Source: Channa striata (lineage: Eukaryota > Chordata > Actinopteri > Anabantiformes > Channidae). From it: DNA of 64,000 nt. A program made the position numbers and the translations under genes. Positions 26,066 to 37,254 of the stretch are shown here, piece after piece. The stretch lies in NCBI GenBank assembly GCA_033026295.1, contig CM065183.1:21429202-21493201 (forward strand). The letters run 5' to 3'. Position 1 is the first letter of the stretch, and the number at the start of each line of letters is the position of its first letter. The notes beneath the pieces are model-generated. The model made no database searches. It saw nothing but the letters and a program-made list of their open reading frames with translations, and was not told the origin of the DNA.

Positions 26066-26360
26066 AACTCCCATTTGTAACAAAATGCGGCTATATAAAA
26101 CGATTGGGTTCACGCAATTACATTCCCGTTACTGGTTCGCCTGCGTGTCTTCCCCAAACCCCCGGATTTTGGTGTTTTCCTCGGCCCGTGTCGGATTCGG
26201 GGATGTTTCTTTTCACCCTATTGTCAACACTGCTGGGTTGAGACCATGGCACACATAACAGACATGCACCGTACCCTGCTAGGTGGGGTTCGGAGCGACG
26301 TGCGACGGCGATTGGCTGCCGGGGGCAATGTCAGCCGTTGTGATTGGACAGCGGCGGCTG
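26066..26360 (-). promoter_or_regulatory. ppp2r5e: Probable ppp2r5e promoter (CpG island, CCAAT boxes)
   Basis: Three ATTGG words (26103-26107, 26311-26315, 26343-26347) read as CCAAT on the minus strand. The region is CpG-rich and includes a TATA-like word at 26091-26100. A CRE-like TTACGTCA lies further upstream near 26768-26775. No transcription start can be fixed by eye. Confidence 0.5.
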
Positions 26361-26461
26361 TCGATCACAGTGGAGGGAAACGAGGCACCGATTCCGTCGG
26401 TTAGGTGGAGGCGAAGGGACAAGGAAAGGGATCGGAGCAGAAAGAGTAGCGCCGCCTGTAA

Positions 26462-26566
26462 GTGTGTGTGTGCGTGCATGTGTGTGAGTGTGTGTGTCTG
26501 TGAGTGTGTGTGTCTGCGTGTGTGTGTGTGTGAGTGTGTGTGTCTGTGTGTGTGCGCGTCTGTGTG
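26462..26566. repeat. Degenerate (TG)n tract
   Basis: About 105 bases of TG/TGTC/GCGT simple sequence upstream of the ppp2r5e promoter. It produces long spurious open frames rich in Cys-Val or Thr-His on the two strands. Confidence 0.85.
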
Positions 26567-27728
26567 AGGAGTTTTCACCACACAGCGTGCTGGAATGAGG
26601 CTAAACCTGTCCGCGGCCCTGCCCTGCACGTCGGGACGCCTTGCCCCCGCTTCGACGGTCCATTCGAGCCACGTCTCCCGTAGCCTTGTTAAATGCAACG
26701 CGGCTCGGAGCCGGACCGGGTCCGGACCGGGGCTGTGTGAAGGCCAGTGGATCAGGCACGAGCAGAGTTACGTCACATTAATACTTGGGTCTACGATGAA
26801 TAACGCTCATGCTAGAGCACGCGCATGGGCGGCCACTCAGGGGCGCCATGGGGGCACGTGTTCCCCTCGCACCAGTTTTTGTTTTTTTATTATGACAATG
26901 TTAATAACTAAAACAAAAGGCTTTTCTGGCGCTGCACCATCATTTCTTATGGCTTTGGATTAACACGTAAACGGCATTCTACTGTTATAATCCGCTGCTG
27001 CATCATAGTTTGAGTTTATTAAAAACTCGTGTGCCAGGAGTTAAAAGTAGAAGTAAGTACAATACTGCCAAATATTAATATTTTACAAGTATATATATTT
27101 TTCAATTACACTTTCTTGTTGTTTTTGTTCTCTCCCATTAGTAGGTTTAAAGCGAGTATTAAAATCATGGAGCTGCTTCATATCTTGCTGCTTCCATTGC
27201 TCTGTCAAGACCTGGTCAAAGGAATTCCTGGAAAAACGAAATCCTTTTTCTTTATGTTTATTGTAAAATGACAAATAGTAAAAGTCTTTAGATAATATGA
27301 GTTCATGTTTTATTAATTCTGATAAATTTACCAAATAAAAATGGAAGAAAAGCAGGAATGCGGAAACACGTGTATATTAAGAATGAGCTTGAACCACTGT
27401 GAGGTTTTTCCGAGGCTTTAGCGGGTCGGCACCTGATTTGTTTCCTTTGTAAAATTTACAATTCTGCACACCATCTGGATTTACAGAAGTGGATCTTCTC
27501 TTGAGGACATCTCCTGGAAAATCATCTGCATGTTCACATGTAGTTATGAAATGACACATCGCCACGCAGCCATGAGGCCATTTCCAGTCATAAAAAGCCG
27601 TAAAGTTGTTCAATGATTAAAAACCCTCATACACTGATCACTGAGTCACCACCAAGACTCGCTGGAAAACCATAAAATGTGAGTTTGCTTTAACAGCCTG
27701 AATCACGGCAGGATTTCTCCTGACTCAC

Positions 27729-27733
27729 ACACG

Positions 27734-27772
<39 letters not shown>
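27729..27772. repeat. (AC)n microsatellite
   Basis: About 20 AC units with two early GC interruptions. Confidence 0.9.
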
Positions 27773-27775
<3 letters not shown>

Positions 27776-27984
27776 CAATGTTATTCCACTCCATGCCATC
27801 GGAGAGCGATAGCTGCTCTCCCAGCTTGATCGCGCTGGGCTCGGCAGCTTAGGTGGGTGATTGACTTTGTAGATTAATACACACAGTGACGCAACATTTG
27901 AGCAAACTTCGACAACATTTGGTATTTAACAATGGAAAACTCTAGGAAGATCCCAGCTGAGTCACAGCTTCAGCAGGTGTGGTT

Positions 27985-28080
27985 CCAGAAGGAAGAGTGG
28001 TTGTCCAACGGCTACAGAGTCAGTGGTTCAATTCCCATCTCTTCCTAATTTCCAGATCAGAAAATATCCTTGGATTATGC
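27985..28080 (+). mobile_element. Decayed tRNA-derived SINE fragment
   Basis: GAGTGGTTGTCC, then GTGGTTCAATTCCC (B-box-like), then CATCTCTTCC and ATATCCTTGGATTA parallel the head and body of the SINE at 8480-8740. The 3' portion is missing. Confidence 0.4.
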
Positions 28081-28396
28081 TATGTTTATTTATAAGATTC
28101 CATTTGTTTGGTGCTTCCAGAAAATTCTACATCTAATGTCAATCAATCAACCAGTCAGTTTGGTTGCAAAAAGCGACAAATATTTCTGTGAATCGAGAGC
28201 ATGACTTTAGCTTATTCTTACCTAAATTCTTACCCCATCATGTATTTTTCAAAGCTAAGAAGGGTGATCGCTGTCTCTGAAATGGATTTCCACAAATCAA
28301 GCACATCTACTCTTATTATTTTGTTTGTTTCCAGCTGTGAGCAATTTTCTGTTGCCCTGCAAGTATAAAAGTGGACACTTGTGATAAATGTATTTC

Positions 28397-28402
28397 TTTA
28401 TT
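28397..28402 (-). terminator. wdr89: Candidate wdr89 polyadenylation signal
   Basis: AATAAA on the minus strand about 680 bases after the wdr89 stop codon. Other AATAAA words occur further on and the following sequence is not strongly GU-rich, so this is only a candidate. Confidence 0.3.
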
Positions 28403-29077
28403 TAATAAATCATGCCAAATCTTTTTTGTGAAATTCAGCAGCTACTCAGCAGTGTTTAAATTAACATGCATGTAATTTACTAATTCACAATATGAATATT
28501 AGAACCACGTGATCATCCAAAGAGATAATAACGTCATTAAAAAGGTCAGCAACATTAAAGGGACAATCATGAACTGTAACTCAACAATATCATAGTTACT
28601 AATGTGATATTAAACATTCTGCATAAAGAGAACCTTTGGAACTCTGAGTATTTTTTGAGACAGTAGTTGCACTGATACAAACTACACACCGGAGGTTTTC
28701 GGTCAAAATGTTATTATAAAACATTTATAATGTAAGAAGGATCTTTGATCACATTTGCCTTGTTTTGTCTGACCAAAGTGTGAAATAAAAGAGACAGTCA
28801 CTTCTCCCCACTCGGAGAAGGTGAAACTGGAAATCTGCTGCACATTCATTCAGACAAATCTTCCTAATAATGGTAATTAAAATGCACAATAATGCACTGA
28901 CATCATACAACCTGACAACTAGTACAGACTACACTTTAGCTGCTGTGAACAATAAAAATCAGCCATGTGGTGCTGATATCAGAAATTCTGGTGCTGGTAG
29001 CACTTTGGATGGGATCAAACGCAGATGCTGCGGCAATGTAGTGAACGTTTTGCCGAAAAAGTCCAGTCAGATCTCGG

Positions 29078-30214
29078 TTACGTTGCCTTCTTCATCCTCT
29101 CATAGCTGTGTTTTTTATGTGGTCTGGACTTTAATTTCACAGCTGACGCGCTCTTCATGGACTCCTTCTTTCCCGCTGAGAGCTCCTCCCCTCCTGGTGT
29201 CCACAGCAACAGCTGAGCATCCTCTCCTCCGGTGACCAGAGCCTCCTCCGCCGCGTCCCATAGGAAGCAGCGCACTGTGGAGGAATGGCCCTCCTTCAAG
29301 CTCCTCAGCAGATGGAGCCCGCTGTCGTCGCACTCCATCAGGTGGAGTTCCCCGCTGTTCCTCCCGCCGACCACCAGGAGCTTCTGGGACTCCTCCAACC
29401 ACCTCCCCCCCACCAGGTAATCTACACCTGCTCCATCAGGGAGGGGAGCCAGGCTGCGAGCGTCAGAGGTGCTGAAGACGGTGAGAGGCTCCTCTGTGTC
29501 CAGCTGGCTCAAATCCCACAAGTGTAGCCCCTCATCGTGGCTCAGACACAGCAGCTGGGTGTACCTGGATCCGGACCAGCACACCGAGCCAGCGGAGGAG
29601 TCGCTGTTACACGTGGCCAGCAGCGCCTCCTCCTCTGCTCCTCGACTCAGGTCAAAGACATTAACAAGGCCGTCCGTGGAGCCAGATGCCAGGCGGTCTT
29701 TGTCCCGAGGATGAAAGCACACCTGTGTGATGTCATCACTGTGGGACTCAGAGTAAACCCCCAGAAGCTCACCACCTGGTTTCCTGGGATCCCAGAAAAC
29801 CAGAAAGCTGTCCTCGTCGTTGACCTGCTCGGTGCCTGCACAGAGGAGCAGGTCGCTGCAGCTGAGGTCGAAGCTGCAGTAGCTGTGTGACGGGTCACTT
29901 TTAAACATCTGTGCCGCGTCTGTCGCGGGGCGGCGAACATCCCACGTCCGAACGGTCCCATCAGCAGAACCCGAGTAGAGGAGGTCATGGGAGGCGTGGG
30001 CGAATGTAACTCCACAAACTGGCCCACTGTGGCCTCGATACTCCCCCATCAGATGCAGCGAGTCCTTGTTGTGAAGGCAGATGGTGAAGTTGGAGCAGGA
30101 CACGGCCAGGAGGCCGCCGGGCTGCAGGGCGACGTCCAGCAGGTAAGTGGGATCTTTGGGGCGAGAGCGCCGGGCAACGGACAGACCTTTGAGCATCACT
30201 TCCAAACCCTCCAT
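29078..30214 (-). CDS. wdr89: WD repeat-containing protein 89, complete
   Basis: A single uninterrupted frame of 378 codons, close to the human protein (387 aa). It encodes a WD40 beta-propeller, a predicted protein-interaction scaffold whose precise role is poorly defined. Visible repeats include SGSADGTVRTWDVR (81-94), a repeat ending LVFWDPR (138-144), SGSTDGLVNVFDLS (177-190), SHDEGLHLWDLSQLDTEEP (225-243) and TGGEDAQLLLWTPG (328-341). Family-typical phrases are AGTEQVNDED, SESHSDDITQVCFHP and the C-terminal KKESMK followed by a basic tail. The start has an excellent Kozak context (GCCATGG). A splice acceptor lies 30 bases upstream, so the 5' untranslated region is spliced although the coding part is not. 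Its position between ppp2r5e and sgpp1 matches the human 14q23.2 order. Confidence 0.96.
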   Translation of the reverse strand: MEGLEVMLKGLSVARRSRPKDPTYLLDVALQPGGLLAVSCSNFTICLHNKDSLHLMGEYRGHSGPVCGVTFAHASHDLLYSGSADGTVRTWDVRRPATDAAQMFKSDPSHSYCSFDLSCSDLLLCAGTEQVNDEDSFLVFWDPRKPGGELLGVYSESHSDDITQVCFHPRDKDRLASGSTDGLVNVFDLSRGAEEEALLATCNSDSSAGSVCWSGSRYTQLLCLSHDEGLHLWDLSQLDTEEPLTVFSTSDARSLAPLPDGAGVDYLVGGRWLEESQKLLVVGGRNSGELHLMECDDSGLHLLRSLKEGHSSTVRCFLWDAAEEALVTGGEDAQLLLWTPGGEELSAGKKESMKSASAVKLKSRPHKKHSYERMKKAT

Positions 30215-30244
30215 GGCAGCTCAGTGCGGCGGTTTGTAACTACA
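30215..30244 (-). other. wdr89: wdr89 5' UTR portion of the coding exon, with splice acceptor
   Basis: On the minus strand a pyrimidine tract (TTTTTTTCCTTTCCTGTTCAG) ends at 30245, 30 bases before the ATG. This is a strong 3' splice site, implying at least one upstream non-coding exon. Confidence 0.6.
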
Positions 30245-30390
30245 CTGAACAGGAAAGGAAAAAAACAATCACAAACTTAATGATGCATTTCCAAACCAAA
30301 ACACAAAGGCTTCTATTACCGCCAAACGCGATTCAAAATATTCAAATTAGTTCACGTTTCTTTGCTTATTTGTCACATTTATGTTCAGTA

Positions 30391-30418
30391 ATGGCTCATG
30401 GCTCATGGCTCATGGATC
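30391..30418. repeat. Four tandem ATGGCTC-type heptamers
   Basis: ATGGCTC is repeated three times, followed by ATGGATC. It lies inside the presumed wdr89 5' intron. Confidence 0.8.
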
Positions 30419-30859
30419 ATAATATCCACCAGTTCCTGGTAGCAGTTCTGGGATCCAGTATCTGGTCTACAGGTACAGGTGATTACGGAAGTTACGCTCA
30501 GCAGGGGTCAGCCTGATCACACGTATTCTAAATTCAGTAACCATAACAAGATATAAGTGGCTAAAGATTATATAAAAAAGCCGTGTATAGTTATGACATT
30601 ACGCAAAGATACATAAGATGCTTTTCATAAAAGCCGGTGTTGTGATGTTCAACCTACCCACGTGCTACAAATGTCCACAGCTGAAGGGGAAACGAGCGAG
30701 AACTTTGTCAATTGTTGACATTTTCAGCTTCATAATCATCAATCTTAATTTCAAACAAACTCAAATAAAGCAACAAAAATTAAGAAATGAATTGTCGCCG
30801 AACTATTTTGACTCAGAAAGGCGCATGGAGGATTTCCTGTGTCACAGTAGTCACAACCG

Positions 30860-30910
30860 GCTCGGAACTCTCCGCAAACATTAAAGGTTCCGCCCCAATT
30901 CCGGTAAATG
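30860..30910 (-). promoter_or_regulatory. wdr89: Candidate wdr89 promoter (GC box and ETS-like site)
   Basis: The minus strand reads ACCGGAATTGGGGCGGAACC across 30888-30907. It combines an ETS-like CCGGAA and a GGGGCGG GC box, typical of housekeeping promoters. It sits about 650 bases upstream of the wdr89 coding exon. No first exon was fixed, though a donor-like GTAGGT occurs near 30655 on the minus strand. Confidence 0.35.
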
Positions 30911-32970
30911 AACTAATAAACAGTAAAATCAACAAAATTCTGAATCATCGCTTCATTTTTTCTATTGGCGTAATTATTTATTTGGCGTATTTACAAAGTT
31001 TATTTGGATTTTCTCAATAACAGAATTTATATCATTTTTATTATTTATTATTATTATCATTTTATAATTTTTTTTATTCGTTTAGGGCGGCACTTAATTA
31101 TTTTATGGTCAATTAATCTATGGATCAGTTTTTGATTAATCTGTAGATTAATTTTCCATTTTTTCAATAAGAATACAAATTCATTTACAAAAAAAAATAT
31201 TTCAATATTTTATTCAATCATCTTCGCTTTAAACAAACAAATATGACAAAGTCCGCACTGCAGGACTTTATTTAAACCTTCTAATTAACTTACTGTAATG
31301 GAAATATTCTGAATGTAGAAAACAGTAAAGTTTATTTAAAATATTCTAACTGCTAAAATATCAGTTTGCCTTCTTTTAAAATTCATATTATCAGCAGATT
31401 TTGTAGTCATAATTATGTCTTACTCTTTCTATAAGTGAGAGTTGTGAAAGAGTTTGTTTCTATTAATCTGTCCACCAGTAAAGCTCCTGTCTGCGCTACA
31501 ACAACAGCAGCACAAAAAACAGCCTCCAAAACTGAATCAACTCCTCTGAGTGTGAGCGCAGACTGAACATTATCACCTGATGGAGGAGGATTTCGTGCAG
31601 GACGGTTGGACTGAATGAGTCTTAGTGTTTCTGACCTTGGTGAATAAATAAAAAAGTGTCGTATAAAGAGAAAGTATGAAGAGTAGCGGACATCTGTGTG
31701 CCTGTGGTGCAGAGATCCAGCAGGAGGCGGCAGATCTCTCAGCCGGCTGGACTGAGCTCTGAGCTCTCTGTGTTGACCCAAATCTGAAGTGGCACAGATC
31801 AGTCACATGGAAACAAATCAAACCTCGGCCTTTCATGGCTGCTGGAGCGAGAAGCCGAGGCTCCAGACTGTTTGGTTTCCAGACATTTGGGACACTGAGA
31901 TGTGACTCATTCCAGCTTTCAGTCATTTCTGCACATGGCAGCTGGAGCTCAAACCTTTCCATTATTCTCTTACAGTCTTTCCTTAAACTGCCGGAACTTT
32001 CAGTTGCTGCGACCTGCTGTGCAGAGCATCCTGTTACTGCCAGAGGCCACGTGCTGCACACAGCTCAGATGCCCACTGATTCTGACCATAAAGTCTCATT
32101 GGACATTGGCAGCAGAACTTCAGCCCTAATGTGACAGCAGGTGTCTTTGGCTCAGCGTGTTTGATTTAGTTGTTTCCCATCAAACGCTGCAGAGGTTCGC
32201 TCTCACTCCTGTGCGCCTTCACTTGAAATCGAAAAAACAGACCAGTGCCTTTAATGGTCAGGCCAGCAGCTGGAGTCTGTCTCCTCTGCTGCAGCTTTGG
32301 CAGAGAGAAGCGGCGGCCTGGTCGTCCTGTGACACACCACATCACCACATCGCCATGTGTGCACTCCGGAGGAGGAGGAAGAAACCACAGGATTCAAACC
32401 CCTCGTGGTCTTAGTCAAACACCATCAGCCACAAACAGATCCTCACGTGTCGTCTGTCACACCAGAGAGTTCCGTGGACTGAACCCGCCCTGCCCGGTGT
32501 TACTTCATCTGTTTTCCTGGAAGCTGCAGCTGCATTGCTGTCTTTGTCTTTTCACGGTGGTCGCCAAACTAAGTGATAAAGTCCCTTAAGTCTCCCGAGA
32601 GCCACTGTGGCTCTGCACAGACATCGTTTCATTCAAGAAAGACACAGAAGAACATGGATCAATCTGGTGTTGATGCAGGGCACCGAGAGCAACTCACACC
32701 AGATTAGACAAGCTGCAACAACCAAGTATAAAGGCAAATCAGGATAAAACAATGCTGCAGTGGACGGACTCCTGCCCTCCACCCTCTGCAGCCTGAACAG
32801 GGAAAAGCACCTTACGATCACTCCACATCCATCGTGCACAAATGTCCTGTATCCATTGTTTGATCTTCCACGTCCTTTCCTGTTGACATCCTGTGTTCTG
32901 ACAAACCAAAACATCATTAAATTCCAATCGTATTTATGTAGTAAGTGCAAATAACCACAACAAACGAGGT
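30911..32970. other. Intergenic region between wdr89 and sgpp1
   Basis: I see no recognisable gene. 31083-31160 (AGGGCGGCACTTAATTA, then AATTAATCTATGGATCAG) resembles the common fish 'GGGCTGCAACTAACGATTA' interspersed repeat. A minus-strand open frame of 162 codons (31573-32061) has no recognisable domain and is probably chance. Confidence 0.5.
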
Positions 32971-32976
32971 TTTATT
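32971..32976 (-). terminator. sgpp1: Candidate sgpp1 polyadenylation signal
   Basis: On the minus strand TTTGAATAAAACC is followed within 20 bases by GTTTGTTGTGG, a GU-rich downstream element. It is the best-formed polyadenylation context I noticed between sgpp1 and wdr89. Confidence 0.45.
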
Positions 32977-35900
32977 CAAACATTTTAATTTCAGTTAATT
33001 TCACTCAAATGATCAGACAGAACGGAGCCTCAGTTTGACTTGGAAATGCAACAGTAACATGTGCACAGAAGTTAAAGAAAATACTGGAACTGACACTGAA
33101 TCTGGCTTGAAAGATCAAATGACAAAAATGTTTCAAAAATGTTTTTGAATTCTGCTGATAATTATGAAAACAAACACTGAAATATTGATTTTACTCATTC
33201 ATTGGTTGCCAGGTTGAGTGAGGTTATAAACGAGAACAGGTCATTTATTCCCAGCCTCACTCTCTGCAGGGAGAAAAGCTGATGCAGCTACAAAGTGCAA
33301 AACTTCAAACAAGACACACGTCAGGACAAAATTAAAGAATCTTCCAGAAAACCAGTGAAGGCACTAAAGGGAAGCGTGGAGCAAGATACAAATGTGAAGG
33401 TTCCACCACATATTCAGTTAACGCCACGAAGAATTCAACAGATAAAAGAAGTTATTCGTCATTTTGCACCGTTTTTCATCATATTGTTTAGTTCAGGGGC
33501 AGAGCCGCGTTCGTCTTATAATTTCTGTATTTTCTGAAAAATTCCCTGATTGTGTTTAGCTGACAACACATTTGTGTGTAAAACACATTTTATACAAAAT
33601 TGGTGATTTTCAAAAACTTGGAAGATGTACTTTTACAAAAAAAAGAAGCACACATTTTTGAGTATCAAACAAAATTGTAATGATGCTACAGTTTTTAAAA
33701 ATGTTCGCTTATGTTCTGGAAAACTGACAATTTCTTTCATTTTGTGACCGAACAACGAATCAGGTAACGAAGGAACAGTAGAACCAGTCCTTAGAATCAG
33801 CATTACTTTCCACGTGAATATTGTTGAATCATACTGCCGTGTGTTTTACATCTTGTCTTTCTGGATTTTAGGTCCTAACACAAACATGCTGAATTGGTTT
33901 GTTGGTTGAAGTTGCTAAAGAAAAGAAAGAGACGTTTGTTTCTGCATGTAAACACAGAAAACTAAATCCTGTGCCACAAAGTCTCTGATCCTCTTGGATC
34001 ACGGCTGCAACGGTCCTAATTCCTAAGATACTTTTGGTGTTTTACCAACTTAATCAACTCAGAACAACTAAAACAAAAAAAAAAAGAAATTTAAACATAA
34101 ATATCCATAGAATCAGCGGCTAAAATTCAACGTTTTCATTCAATTCAGATTTTCACAGTGTTCGAGGGACTTTTTTCAAACTTTATGCTCAGCTTGAAGT
34201 AGGGGGCTGGGGGCTGGGGGGCCGGTAACACGCCGCTTCCTGCTGGACCCTGCTGCCAGGTCAGACTCATGACGGGTTGGTTTGTCGGGGGTTCCGGGGG
34301 GAAATGCATCTAGATTTTCAACGCCACTCGTGTTTCTGAATAATAACCTAAACTCAGGTGACTTTATTTTCTACTGACATTTAGTTTTCAGAAGTCTGAG
34401 GGTCGGAAGCACAAATCTTAACGCGAGGTCCACTTCTTAAACTTCAGCCTGTTATTGGGAAACGGCAGGTTCCTCGACTCATACGTTCCATAAAGTTTTT
34501 CCCCGTAGAATTTCCCAGGGATAAAATTCGCACACTCGAGCGGTGGAAGACAAACTCGGATCATTTACTGCAGGTTGAGGTCGTGTCGGATGTCTGAATA
34601 CACGTTACTGAAAAACTTAGCAAACTAATGCAGTAAAAAATAAAGTTACGTGTTTTCTTCTGAAAATAAGCCAAAGAAGTATCAGAAAGTCATTGATATG
34701 GTTTTTAGTCGTGTATTTATCAAAACATTGGCGTAGGCATGACTGGAGCTCAGGCGAAACACAGACTACATGATTGTCTGTTTGCAGACTCAAAAAATTC
34801 TATATCATTTGTTGGACTTTCTTTTCTAATGTCAAAAATAAAATTTCTTCTGTCTCTAAGATTTCAAGAACAAACCTGCCGCCATATATAAAAAAAAGCC
34901 TAATGCCAGCGTAAAACTTGCAAAATACTCTTATTGCTTCTCCAAGTGTCGTTTACCCCCGGAAACGGTAAAAGTTGTTGGTCACCTGTGAAGTTTAAAT
35001 GTAAGGAAGGCACAGGGAGAAACTTTAGATTGGTCCAGTCCTAAAGTGGGCTACCGCTGGGTTCCGAGGAGCCTGCTTCAGTTTGTCCGTGTGACGGTGA
35101 TTCTTCTGCTGTGATGAAGTGGAACACGTATGAACAGAGCGACACGCTCCAACTGACAGAAAAGTCACAGTCACACTGACAATCGTTAAACGCTCCACTG
35201 CTGCATCTGTTGCATCAGTTACTAGGTAAAAACGAGTCTGTGGTTCGAGCGAACGCCCAACGACGGGCCTGCGAACAGCCGCTGCAGCTCTGCTCCAGCG
35301 TTTTCCCTGTGGGCACAGCAGCCAATCAGAAAGCTGTTCACACGGCGGAGACGTCTGCACCCGAGGGATTCAGGTTTCACCCTGTGCGATGGTTATTTAA
35401 GTGCATTTCAATGTCGCCAAGGACGACGAGTAGCTGAGTTAGTGTTGGACTGTCATCAACACCACAGCTGGACATTTACTTACAGTTTCAGTGCTTATAA
35501 TATTTAATATGGAGTTAAAACTTTGACCAAAAAAGGTTTTTTCCTCCTTTTCCCTGCTGTCCTCAGGGAAAAAAACACAGAAAGTTTGGCCAAACATAAT
35601 GATAAATCAGATATTTCAAACAACATTGTTCTTTCTGGTGATTTCTGAAGGCTAGAGATGATCTGGGAAACTGAGTAAACTTTAACGTTGGCCTATTTTG
35701 TGCCTGTATGTTGGTCCTTGGCAGTGAAGAACCTGCCAACACTTGATTATTATGTCTGAGTAATAAGGCCACTGTTGGAGGTAAAAACAAGATTTTAATG
35801 ATTTGTTTTCAATTTCTAGGTTGTAGTTTTCCAGTTATGATGATGTGAATATTGACTTTCACCTGTCCACTATAAAACAGTTTTCAAATTATTATTTGAA

Positions 35901-37254
35901 TATTATTTCTTCAGCTTTCCGTTCAGTTTCAACACCCCCTCGCAACGTTCAATCCCTCCCTCCCTCCACGACCCCGATCCCCCTGCTGTCTCTGGACTAT
36001 CAGAAATCCACGCACCTTCCTTCCTGAGACGAGGAGGTGAAGCTCCCATCTGTACAGGAAGTGCGTGAGTGCCATCAAGTGCACTTCCACGTTATCAAAG
36101 CAGAAGTCGAGTTTTACAGTGTTTCAAAAAACGAACAAACAGCCCAAAAAGACAGATTCCCATCATTCCTTCAGAAATAAGTAAGTATTAAAAACCTCTC
36201 TGTACATTTGCTTCCTTCTGAATATTATAATATGTGCCCAGTCACAGGAAACGCAACAAACCTCATAGAACAGACAATAATTTGTCTTAAAAAGTCAGCG
36301 ATAAAAAGTAGGAAGAGCCCTTTAGGAAAGAAGCTGTACAAAAGTAAGCAGACACTTTAAACACAGGGACGCCCACTCCACAGGTCAGACGGGAACCTTT
36401 CTGCATCAACGCCACAATACGACAGTGAGGAAATACAAACCCCATTATTGCTTCAAGAGCCGAAGATCGAATGTTAATATTGAGAAATGTTCAGACAAAG
36501 TTTAAAAACCTTCTGCTTGACTTTTATGTGCCTAGAAAGTGAAAACACACAGTTGGAGCTGCTCCACTGTGAAGGTTTGCCGTTTAATTTGTTTTAATTA
36601 TTGTCGCTCTTCTTCCCAACACATTATAATGATTTACAGAAACTGTGACACTGTCACGTTCTTGTTCTTTAGGTTTTTGAAGCGTTTGCTTCAGACCGAA
36701 AACGTCTTGCAAACGTCCTGTAAAGTGGTTACATAAATGTGGGAGCATCGCCACGAGTCGTTGTCTGAACTCTTCATTGGAATACTAAGACACACGTTAT
36801 CCATCAGTAGCGATCAGTGGCAGTTTCAGTCTTCTAGATGTTTACAGGTGTAGAATGACTCGAGCTGGTGGAGGAGGACGAAAGCACGGCCTCCTGGGAT
36901 GAGCTGGGGCCGTTTCATTCGACTTTAAATAAACCTGGGGAACACACCACTCGCCAGACATCAAAGTGATAACAGTCCAGTCCAAATGGACCAGACGTCC
37001 CGGCCTTCAGGACAGACTCTGACTCTCGCTCGCGAACACAACTCTGAGCCAACAGGAGTTAAAAAAAAAAAAAAAGTTTAAAACTTAACAAGTCCAGGTC
37101 AGTTTTTAGGCTTTCATTCTCCTTCAGTCCCAAACTCGCTGACTCCAGCTGAGAAATGGATCAAACCAATCTGACAACAGGATTAGATGAACATTTTAAA
37201 AGGTCAACTTCACTGTTTTCTAGTCAGTGACTGACCAGCCAGTGAACCAGCGAA
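32977..37254 (-). other. sgpp1: Probable long 3' UTR of sgpp1
   Basis: About 4.3 kb between the sgpp1 stop codon and the best polyadenylation signal. No other gene or splice structure is recognisable here. It contains a 14-base poly-A near 37062 and AT-rich unique sequence. An earlier cleavage site is possible. Confidence 0.4.

Larger units (their letters stand above)
26780..28396. other. Intergenic region between ppp2r5e and wdr89
   Basis: Apart from a CA microsatellite and an old SINE fragment I see no gene here. The region separates the 5' end of ppp2r5e from the 3' end of wdr89, both on the minus strand. Confidence 0.6.

Noticed and set aside
26279..26698. 139-codon minus-strand frame rich in Thr-His
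   Set aside because: Driven by translation of the degenerate TG/CA microsatellite upstream of ppp2r5e.
29232..30280. Plus-strand open frames opposite wdr89
   Set aside because: Shadows of the wdr89 coding frame; no independent family match.
31573..32061. 162-codon minus-strand open frame between wdr89 and sgpp1
   Set aside because: Long but without any known motif, low-complexity Ser/Cys/Arg mix, overlapping equally long frames on the other strand; no evidence of a gene.
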